This document shows positions 52,546 to 58,814 of a DNA stretch of 58,814 nt, piece after piece (within the stretch, counting starts at the first letter, position 1; each line of letters begins with the position of its first letter). Under the pieces are notes generated by a model. It was given only the letters and a program-made list of their open reading frames with translations, did no database searches and had not been told where the DNA came from. The translations under genes were made by a program, and so were the position numbers. Source of the stretch: Pseudomonadota bacterium. GTDB lineage: Bacteria; Pseudomonadota; Alphaproteobacteria; GCA-2731375. The stretch lies in NCBI GenBank assembly GCA_027623205.1, contig JAQBYC010000013.1, forward strand, positions 1 to 58,814, read 5' to 3'.

Positions 52546-52551
52546 TATAAT
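52546..52551 (+). promoter_or_regulatory. Candidate -10 box for rpoD
   Basis: A perfect TATAAT lies in the 257-base gap between dnaG and rpoD, about 165 bases before ATG 52717. No good -35 box stands 16-18 bases upstream, so the call is tentative. The rest of the gap shows only an AT-rich start (52478-52508). Confidence 0.3.
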
Positions 52552-52716
52552 AGGCGCTGGGATTACGGATACTGTGGGCAAAAAACGATCTGCTCTGATA
52601 ATTGGGTGGGTGGTGAATGGCAGCATTTATCCAGGCGCTGGTTTTGGGGCGGTGAATTTTTTGTGGCGGATATCGTGCCGGCGCTAGGCGCCGGGCATGA
52701 AAATAGGCGGATATTC

Positions 52717-54831
52717 ATGGCGAAAGCACAGGCGGCGGAAAAGACAGAGCGGGAAGAAGGCGGCGATCGTCCCCTGATTGATTCCCAGGCCGAGGCGAAC
52801 CTGAAAAAATTAATCGCGCAGGGCAAAGAGCGTGGTTACATCACATACGATGAACTGAACGAAGCATTGCCGCAGGAACAGGTCTCGTCCGAACAGATCG
52901 AGGACTTCATGACCCTGTTGTCGGAAATGGGCGTAAATCTGATTGAGGCCGATGACGCCGAGGAACAAGTCGCCAATGGTGCCACGGGCGATGACGATCC
53001 CGACGAGGTCGAAGCCATAGATACCCCTGATCCGGCGGCCAGTAAAAGCACGGAACTTGCCAAACCGGCCGAGAAAGCCACTGAGAGTTTGGAACGGACC
53101 GACGATCCGGTGCGCATGTACCTGCGTGAAATGGGTAGTGTGGAGTTGCTGTCCCGCGAAGGCGAGATCGCGATCGCCAAGCGGATCGAAGCTGGCCGTG
53201 AAGCGATGATCGCGGGTATCTGTGAAAGCCCGTTGACCATTCGCGCGGTGATCGAATGGCACGATATGTTGATGGCCGGCAATGTGCTGCTGCGCGACAT
53301 CATTGACCTGGACGCGACCTATGGCGCCGGTCCCGACGGCAAAAAGAACGCCGGCATGGCCACGCATGCCAGTGGCGCAAACGGCGCCAATGGGGCCGCG
53401 GCGCCGACCAGAGGCGCAAACGGCAGCGTCGCCGCGGGCACGCCTGCTGGCGTAACCCCTATTTCAACCAATGGCGCGGCCCCGGCCGCCAATGATGGTA
53501 AGGCGAGAGGCGAAGACGCCGACAGTCTGGGCGATGGCGACGACGAGGAAGAGGATGACGCCACGGTGTCGCTTTCCGCGATGGAAGAGTCACTGAAGCC
53601 CGTGGTGATCGCGACTTTTGAAAAAATAGCAAAAGTCTACAAGCGCTTCAAAAAGGTACAGGATTTGCGGGTGGACGCCGCCCTGAAGCATCAGGAGCTG
53701 ACAGATCAGCAGGAAAAACGTTATTTGAAGCTGCACGAGGAATTGATCCTGTTGGTTACCGGCGTGCACCTCAACAACAACCGGATCGAGGCATTGGTCG
53801 ACCAGCTTTATGGTATCAACCGGCGCCTGATCGGGCTGGAGGGCCGGCTGTTGCGTTTGGCGGAGTCCCGCCGGGTCCCGCGGCTGGAATTCCTGAAGCA
53901 TTATTCCGGCCATGAGACGGATCCACGCTGGATTTCCCGGGTGCGGCGCCTGAAAGGCAAGGGCTGGGGGGATTTCGCGACCAAGGACCGGGACGAGATC
54001 AAGAATATTCGCACCGGTATCTCCACGGTCGCCTCGGAAACCGGTCTGCCCATCCTCGAATACAAGCGCATTGTCGCGACGGTTCAAAAGGGTGAGCGCG
54101 AGGCGCGTCAGGCCAAGAAGGAAATGGTCGAGGCCAACCTGCGTCTGGTGATCTCCATTGCCAAGAAATACACCAATCGTGGCCTGCAATTCCTGGATCT
54201 GATCCAGGAAGGTAACATCGGCCTGATGAAAGCAGTGGATAAATTCGAGTACCGCCGGGGTTATAAATTCTCCACCTACGCCACCTGGTGGATCCGTCAG
54301 GCGATTACCCGGTCCATCGCCGATCAGGCCCGCACCATTCGAATTCCGGTGCATATGATCGAAACCATCAACAAGCTGGTGCGCACCTCGCGCCAGATGC
54401 TGCACGAAATCGGCCGCGAGCCGACGCCGGAGGAAATGGCGGAAAAGCTGGGCATGCCCTTGGAAAAGGTCCGCAAGGTGATGAAAATCGCCAAGGAACC
54501 TATTTCCCTGGAAACGCCCATTGGCGACGAGGAAGATTCCCACCTGGGCGATTTCATCGAGGACAAGAATGCGATCCTGCCCGTGGATGCGGCGATCCAT
54601 TCGAATCTGCGCGAAACCACGACCCGGGTGCTGGCCTCGTTGACCCCGCGCGAAGAACGGGTGCTGCGCATGCGCTTTGGCATCGGCATGAACACCGATC
54701 ACACCTTGGAAGAAGTAGGCCAGCAATTCTCGGTCACCCGGGAACGCATCCGCCAGATTGAGGCCAAGGCGCTGCGCAAGTTGAAACATCCCTCCCGCTC
54801 GCGCAAATTGCGCAGTTTCCTGGATACCTAG
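52717..54831 (+). CDS. rpoD: RNA polymerase primary sigma factor RpoD
   Basis: Housekeeping sigma-70 of 704 residues. ATG 52717 gives [15 protein letters not shown]. Region 1.1 spans about 22-78 and region 1.2 127-160 ([20 protein letters not shown]). The non-conserved region contains an alanine/glycine/asparagine-rich and then acidic insert at about 203-282 ([22 protein letters not shown]). Region 2 includes [20 protein letters not shown] and [20 protein letters not shown] near 510-538, then region 3, and region 4 ends [20 protein letters not shown]. Its position after dnaG and before a tRNA gene fits alphaproteobacteria. Confidence 0.98.
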   Translation: MAKAQAAEKTEREEGGDRPLIDSQAEANLKKLIAQGKERGYITYDELNEALPQEQVSSEQIEDFMTLLSEMGVNLIEADDAEEQVANGATGDDDPDEVEAIDTPDPAASKSTELAKPAEKATESLERTDDPVRMYLREMGSVELLSREGEIAIAKRIEAGREAMIAGICESPLTIRAVIEWHDMLMAGNVLLRDIIDLDATYGAGPDGKKNAGMATHASGANGANGAAAPTRGANGSVAAGTPAGVTPISTNGAAPAANDGKARGEDADSLGDGDDEEEDDATVSLSAMEESLKPVVIATFEKIAKVYKRFKKVQDLRVDAALKHQELTDQQEKRYLKLHEELILLVTGVHLNNNRIEALVDQLYGINRRLIGLEGRLLRLAESRRVPRLEFLKHYSGHETDPRWISRVRRLKGKGWGDFATKDRDEIKNIRTGISTVASETGLPILEYKRIVATVQKGEREARQAKKEMVEANLRLVISIAKKYTNRGLQFLDLIQEGNIGLMKAVDKFEYRRGYKFSTYATWWIRQAITRSIADQARTIRIPVHMIETINKLVRTSRQMLHEIGREPTPEEMAEKLGMPLEKVRKVMKIAKEPISLETPIGDEEDSHLGDFIEDKNAILPVDAAIHSNLRETTTRVLASLTPREERVLRMRFGIGMNTDHTLEEVGQQFSVTRERIRQIEAKALRKLKHPSRSRKLRSFLDT

Positions 54832-54909
54832 GGACAATTCGGCATTTGTGCGGCAGCCCGGCATTGAAAGATTGAAATGTCGGGGCGGCGCCACTAGAAA
54901 TGGCGTTCA

Positions 54910-54986
54910 GGGCCCGTAGCTCAGTTGGTTAGAGCCGGCCGCTCATAACGGTCTGGTCGCTGGTTCGAGTCCAGCCGGGCCCACCA
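54910..54986 (+). tRNA. tRNA with CAU anticodon, probably tRNA-Ile2
   Basis: A 77-base cloverleaf: acceptor GGGCCCG / CGGGCCC, D-stem GCTC/GAGC, anticodon stem GGCCG / CGGTC with loop CTCATAA (anticodon CAU), variable loop TGGTC, T-stem GCTGG / CCAGC and an encoded CCA. A CAU anticodon is either methionine or, after lysidine modification, isoleucine. The anticodon stem and variable loop (TGGTC GCTGG) resemble tRNA-Ile2 more than elongator tRNA-Met. An initiator is excluded, since the first acceptor pair is matched and the GGG/CCC anticodon stem is missing. Confidence 0.92.
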
Positions 54987-55215
54987 CCCACCCTCACATG
55001 TTTAGAAATATCAGGGCGGTTTCGCCGCCACCGGCGATATACCCGGATTGACGGACTTAATTTAGCTACGTGGCGCGACCGGCCGACATGATTTTCGGCT
55101 GATTATCGTTCGTTTTATGACGTCTCGCAGGCTTAGGCCACCATTTTGCCCTCACCGAGAAGACATGAAACGCCAATGTCGTGCCGCGTAGGCGGACGGA
55201 TGGCGTCAGACCCCA

Positions 55216-56424
55216 TTATTCCGAGCCTGAAGGTTCGGTTTTACCCAGATAGACCAGCCTACGCATCAAGCCCGCATAATGTCGCCGCTTGGAAGTGGAG
55301 GCCATCATGAAGACGCCGATGATTTTGTTGGCTGGATCAATCCAAAATGAAGTACCACCATAACCCGACCAAAACACAGTACCCAATGGCGCGGGAAAAT
55401 TGCTGGTCTTGTCGATTTTTGTCGTAGAGACGGCAAAACCGTATCCGAAGCCCCACCCTTTGCCGTTCCAGATATATTTACCAGGCTGAATATTCCGCCG
55501 CGCGAGATGATCTTGCATCATCAAATTGACGGTTTTCTCCTTCAGAATACGTTTTCCATCAAGCTCGCCACCGTTCAGCAACGCCTGGCTAAAGCGATAA
55601 TAGTCCAGCGCGGAAGACAGCAATTGTTCTCCCCCCGGCAATGTCGGATTTTCTTGCACAACTCCGCCTCCCGCCAGCAGTTTGGCGCGACCGTTGCGGG
55701 TGCCAAAGCCAATGCCTTGCATGCCCAGAGGCTGAAAGATCTCTCTTTCTAGAAAATCGTCCAGCTTCAGTCCGGACGCGACTTCCACCACCCGGGCCAA
55801 CACGTCAATTGACCGGCTATACTCCCAGTATTCGCCAGGATGATGTTCCAACGGCAGCCTGGCAATCACATCCGCAAGTTCCGCCAAATCTTTTGTGCAA
55901 CCAAAGCAGACGCTCTGGTAGGCTGAGCGGACCGGACCGTCGCCAAAAAACCCATAGGTGAGACCAGAGGTGTGCTGGATCAAATCTTCGATCAGTATTG
56001 GCCGCTTCGCTGGTTCCTCTTTGCCATCATCATCCAGCACGCGCATCTTGCTGAAGGCGGGAAGGTATTTCGAGAGCGGGTCGTCGAGCCTCAGTTTTTC
56101 ACGCTCCACCAATATCATGGCGGCAGTGGTAACAATGGGTTTGACCATTGAGTAAAGCCGGAAAACCGATGCCTTGGTCAATTTTCCCGGCGCGGGCCCC
56201 TTGCGGTCACCAAAGGCTTCATGGAGGACGATTTTGCCATCGCGGGCAAGAATGAAAACCGCGCCCGGTAGTTCCCGTTTTTCAACCGCTTGGCTAAGGA
56301 TTATGCGTATTTGATCGCGTCCAGCCTGGGAAAAACCAGGTATGTTTTCCGCCCTTACCGAAAGGGCGCAGAGACAAACAGGAAGAACAAGGCCGAGGAC
56401 TCGCAAAAAGGTCTGCCCTACCAA
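55216..56424 (-). CDS. Exported serine hydrolase, beta-lactamase/PBP (class C) fold
   Basis: A 402-residue serine hydrolase with an N-terminal signal peptide (MVGQTFLRVLGLVLPVCLCA, likely cut near residue 25), so periplasmic or secreted. The SxxK catalytic motif is Ser92-Lys95 in LYSMVKPIV; a second motif region is EYWEYSRSIDVLARVVE, and SGYGGTSFWIDP near the C-terminus takes the place of the KTG box. Relatives are esterases and D-aminopeptidase-like enzymes (EstB group), so antibiotic resistance should not be assumed. It is 100 bases downstream of an MFS gene on the same strand. Confidence 0.9.
   Translation of the reverse strand: MVGQTFLRVLGLVLPVCLCALSVRAENIPGFSQAGRDQIRIILSQAVEKRELPGAVFILARDGKIVLHEAFGDRKGPAPGKLTKASVFRLYSMVKPIVTTAAMILVEREKLRLDDPLSKYLPAFSKMRVLDDDGKEEPAKRPILIEDLIQHTSGLTYGFFGDGPVRSAYQSVCFGCTKDLAELADVIARLPLEHHPGEYWEYSRSIDVLARVVEVASGLKLDDFLEREIFQPLGMQGIGFGTRNGRAKLLAGGGVVQENPTLPGGEQLLSSALDYYRFSQALLNGGELDGKRILKEKTVNLMMQDHLARRNIQPGKYIWNGKGWGFGYGFAVSTTKIDKTSNFPAPLGTVFWSGYGGTSFWIDPANKIIGVFMMASTSKRRHYAGLMRRLVYLGKTEPSGSE
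55221..55242 (+). terminator. Weak candidate terminator downstream of rpoD and the tRNA
   Basis: CCGAGCC and GGTTCGG (7 bp with one G-T pair) around a TGAA loop, followed by TTTTA. It lies over the last codons of the convergent serine hydrolase gene. The 230 bases between the tRNA and that gene otherwise show only a GGCGG / CCGCC hairpin near 55016-55030 without a T run. Confidence 0.25.
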
Positions 56425-56524
56425 TGCATTATCTCCTCGGCATGAAGCTTTCGAAATCCCTCGAACAACTTCTGGCTCGTCAATGGCCGTACCATTGGTG
56501 CGGACCGGTTTCGCCGCTGTTGAC

Positions 56525-57787
56525 TTACTCCGCTGCGACGGGCGCGGTTTCCGGTGTTGGCAGGCGTCTTGGCAGGATTGTCACGGCGACGAGTATCACC
56601 ACGGCGGCGCCGGCAAGAATACGGAATAAAGTGTCAAAGCCCCAGTTCTGGTACACAAAAGCGATAAACGGCAAAGACACCGCCAAGACGGAGAAGCTCA
56701 CGACATAACGAACGCCATAAATGCGGGCCCGATAAGCGCCGCTGGCGGTCTTGCCGATCATGTAATCGTTGATGGGAATTTGGCCAAATGCGCCCAGCAT
56801 GAAACCCAGCGCCACCGCGAACGCAATCCCGTCCGTTAAACCCGGCATCGCTGAAAAGAAGATCAACTGTATCGCCGCAACAACCATGAACACGACGCGT
56901 GGGCCGAAGCGATCGAGCATACTGCCGACCACAAGCTGAGCGATCGAGGCTACCGCGAAAACGATGAAAGCCAGTGAACCGATCATCGTCGCCATATCTC
57001 CCTGGCCAGCGACGGCCATGCGATCGGTCCAATGGATCAATTGCGCTGCAAGCCCTTGCAGGCGTTCGTCAAAAATTTTCGGCAACGCGAAAGTCGTCGC
57101 TTGGAAGATCACCGAGGAGACGGCAGTCGTCAGAAATATGATCGCCGAGACCCTTATCAATAGAGCGCGGTAGGATGACGATGCCTTCACTTCCACTTCG
57201 CGGGTTGCCGCATTTGCCGCATTCCGTTCAGCGTGAACACTCTTCCAACGCAACGCCATGTAAGCAAGCCCCATGCCGATGGAAAAGATGCCAGGAAGAA
57301 TAAACGCCATGCGCCAGCCGCCATTGTCGATCATGTATCCGGTGATGAGCGCTGCGCAGGCGACCCCCAGATTACCCCAGACACCGTTGGTGGCAATCCG
57401 CATCCCCGTGTTACGCCATTTCGTGGTGACAATGGCGAGGCCGACAGGGTGATAGATCGCCGCAAACACTCCAATAATGAATAAGCCGGCGCCGATTTGC
57501 AACGGCGTCTGGGCGAAACCCGTGGCGATGGCTGTAATGCCAATGCCAATGAAAAATACGCACATCATCCCATCACGGCTCCATTTATCAGCGAGCCAAC
57601 CGGCGGGGAGAGAGAAGACACCAAAGGCGAAAAAACCGGGCGTTGCATAGGCCAAAAGTTCAGCGTAGCTGATCCCCCATTCCCTGTATAACGCCAAAGC
57701 CGCGACGGTCGCGAACGTCAACATGAACAAGTGGTCAAGAAAGTGGCCGATATTCAATAACAGGAAATGCAATCGATCCCGGTTCAT
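56525..57787 (-). CDS. MFS transporter (Fsr-like)
   Basis: A 420-residue, 12-helix major facilitator. The opening LLNIGHFLDHLFMLTFATVA recalls the fosmidomycin-resistance (Fsr) group, and GWLADKWSRDGMM is the loop 2-3 A-motif. GAGGA stands ten bases before the ATG. It is divergent from the AraC-type regulator gene, which is its likely controller, and upstream of the serine hydrolase gene on the same strand. A hydrophobic central loop of moderate length (about 190-220) is charged, as usual. Confidence 0.9.
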   Translation of the reverse strand: MNRDRLHFLLLNIGHFLDHLFMLTFATVAALALYREWGISYAELLAYATPGFFAFGVFSLPAGWLADKWSRDGMMCVFFIGIGITAIATGFAQTPLQIGAGLFIIGVFAAIYHPVGLAIVTTKWRNTGMRIATNGVWGNLGVACAALITGYMIDNGGWRMAFILPGIFSIGMGLAYMALRWKSVHAERNAANAATREVEVKASSSYRALLIRVSAIIFLTTAVSSVIFQATTFALPKIFDERLQGLAAQLIHWTDRMAVAGQGDMATMIGSLAFIVFAVASIAQLVVGSMLDRFGPRVVFMVVAAIQLIFFSAMPGLTDGIAFAVALGFMLGAFGQIPINDYMIGKTASGAYRARIYGVRYVVSFSVLAVSLPFIAFVYQNWGFDTLFRILAGAAVVILVAVTILPRRLPTPETAPVAAE

Positions 57788-57946
57788 CAGTGTGGCATCC
57801 TCTAGCTGGCCGCGCCTATCTCAGTAAACCACGCAAGGCGCGCGCAAATTCATCCTATTCAAAATACGCTTGGCGAAAATGCGATGTCATGCCAATTTTC
57901 ATCGAAATTGTGCCAGAATGAATTCCTGTTTGGGGGCGCGGATAAC

Positions 57947-58732
57947 ATGGCTGTCCACGAAATGCGCAGTACTGATCCTCTGGATTATCAGGATTTGCCC
58001 CAATCGATCGGGGTAATGTCCAAAGAATTCGTCGATGGGTTTGTAATTCCACCGCATGTACACGCGCGAGATCAACTGCTCTATGCGACAAGCGGGATTA
58101 TGCGATTGCGAACTGAACAGGCAGCCTGGATCGTGCCTCGGGGCAGTGCAATCTACATTCCCGCTGGAAACCGTCACGCCGTCAGTATGCATGGTAGTGT
58201 TGAAATGCGCACATTGTATATTGATAAGAAGGCAACCGATGACGGGCCCCGTATCTTATGTGTTGTTGCGGTTTCCAATTTATTACGTGAATTGATCCTG
58301 GCCCTGAGCGAAGAACCGATCGCCTATGATCCGGACGGTCGTGGTGGTCTGATTGCCCAAATGCTGGGACTGGAAATTGGCCGCGCCCGTGCGCTATCTT
58401 TAAATGTCCCATTGCCGAAGGATGCCAGGCTACAGCGGCTATGTGCGGAACTTCTTGCCGACCCCTCGGACCGCAGGACGCTGGATGCCTGGTCCGAGGT
58501 CGCCGGCGCCTCGACACGCACACTGGCCCGATTGTTCGAGCACGATCTGGGAATGAGTTTCAACCGATGGCGACAGCGTATCCGGTTTCACAATGCGCTT
58601 GAGGCGCTGTCATGCGGCGTACCCATTTCCCGTGTCGCGCAACAGCACGGTTATCGAAGCGCCAGCGCCTTCTCTGCCGCCTTCAGTAAAGTGATGGGCG
58701 TGCCGCCGTCCAAAGTATCGACTGACCGGTAG
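57947..58732 (+). CDS. AraC-family transcriptional regulator with cupin sensor domain
   Basis: A regulator of about 261 residues. The N-terminal half is a cupin-type sensor (PPHVHARDQLLYATSGIMRL, PAGNRHAVSM), and the C-terminal half has the two helix-turn-helix units of AraC proteins, with LARLFEHDLGMSFNRWRQRI and ISRVAQQHGYRSASAFSAAF. I chose ATG 57947, which follows GGGGGCG; ATG 57884 would add 21 residues with little family likeness. It is transcribed away from the Fsr-like MFS gene, with about 160 bases between, and probably controls it. The window ends 82 bases beyond, with nothing recognisable. Confidence 0.92.
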   Translation: MAVHEMRSTDPLDYQDLPQSIGVMSKEFVDGFVIPPHVHARDQLLYATSGIMRLRTEQAAWIVPRGSAIYIPAGNRHAVSMHGSVEMRTLYIDKKATDDGPRILCVVAVSNLLRELILALSEEPIAYDPDGRGGLIAQMLGLEIGRARALSLNVPLPKDARLQRLCAELLADPSDRRTLDAWSEVAGASTRTLARLFEHDLGMSFNRWRQRIRFHNALEALSCGVPISRVAQQHGYRSASAFSAAFSKVMGVPPSKVSTDR

Positions 58733-58814
58733 ATATTCCCATAGAAGAATTTCCGCCGAATGTCTGATCCCGGCGCCTCGATGAATAACGAAACTAGGCC
58801 ATTTTCGATATTCA

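Noticed and set aside
53590-54894. Open frame of 434 codons antisense to rpoD
   Set aside because: It lies opposite highly conserved sigma-factor regions, shows no domain and has the composition expected of a reverse-strand shadow in GC-rich DNA. Similar shadows opposite dctP (2332-3147), the CoA-transferase (5234-6157), leuC (17251-18144) and the acyl-CoA dehydrogenase (22841-23911) were set aside for the same reason.
55216-56424. Antibiotic-resistance beta-lactamase
   Set aside because: The SxxK motif is present, but the second and third motifs and the C-terminal region fit EstB-like esterases and peptidases; resistance cannot be claimed.
1-58814. CRISPR arrays, prophage, insertion sequences, toxin-antitoxin or anti-phage systems
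   Set aside because: No regular direct repeats with spacers, no integrase, transposase or phage structural genes, and no recognisable defence genes were seen on either strand.

Overview
This is a GC-rich chromosomal segment of a free-living, metabolically versatile alphaproteobacterium. The strongest taxonomic signal is the housekeeping block carA / yqeY / dnaG / rpoD followed by a CAU-anticodon tRNA (48667-54986), an arrangement familiar from alphaproteobacteria. Dispersed intergenic palindromic repeats, a TRAP transporter and many acyl-CoA and CoA-transferase genes fit the same group. Genus cannot be fixed by eye. No prophage, insertion sequence, CRISPR array or plasmid function was seen.

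Layout. (1) 1-7414: end of an unknown gene, a repeat copy, a TRAP carboxylate importer (dctP-dctQ-dctM), an AtuA-type pair, a class III CoA-transferase and a zinc alcohol dehydrogenase, probably uptake and CoA-dependent breakdown of an organic acid or alcohol. (2) 7407-14155: dusA with a possible 31-codon leader ORF, a DUF427-nucleotide cyclase fusion lacking the usual transition-state Asn, an MmgE/PrpD protein, a metallo-beta-lactamase-fold hydrolase, repeat copy 2 and a second CoA-transferase. (3) 14136-26424: one minus-strand run of eleven genes that looks like a dedicated beta-oxidation operon (SDR, MaoC hydratase, crotonase, two acyl-CoA dehydrogenases, ADP-forming acyl-CoA synthetase, alpha/beta hydrolase, LeuC/LeuD-like hydro-lyase, nitronate-monooxygenase-like flavoprotein, MFS exporter). 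It has no thiolase, and this is the most interesting part of the window. (4) 26565-31817: a BMP-type ABC importer behind a xanthine phosphoribosyltransferase, pointing to purine or nucleoside salvage. (5) 31887-33948: a MoxR ATPase and VWA protein pair.

(6) 34152-40931: epoxide-hydrolase-like enzyme, repeat copy 3, PEP mutase/isocitrate-lyase family enzyme, MFS transporter, a decayed GT87 glycosyltransferase remnant, an IlvD/Edd dehydratase and a TIGR03084 protein. (7) 41175-46228: hydantoinase/oxoprolinase A and B subunits followed without a gap by a PLP decarboxylase. (8) 46225-49833: carA and three downstream minus-strand genes (D-aminoacylase type amidohydrolase, rhodanese, hotdog thioesterase). 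(9) 50066-54986: yqeY, dnaG, rpoD and tRNA. (10) 55216-58732: secreted serine hydrolase, MFS transporter and a divergent AraC regulator, the only recognisable dedicated transcription factor here.

Themes: the accessory regions are dominated by CoA-thioester chemistry and carboxylate, purine and amide catabolism, with importers beside the enzymes. Several neighbouring genes face each other and overlap at their 3' ends by 4-20 bases, so the chromosome is compact. The three 102-105 bp repeats share terminal inverted repeats and two hairpins whose arms vary in a pairing-preserving way. All functions are inferred from sequence motifs read by eye; no database search was run.
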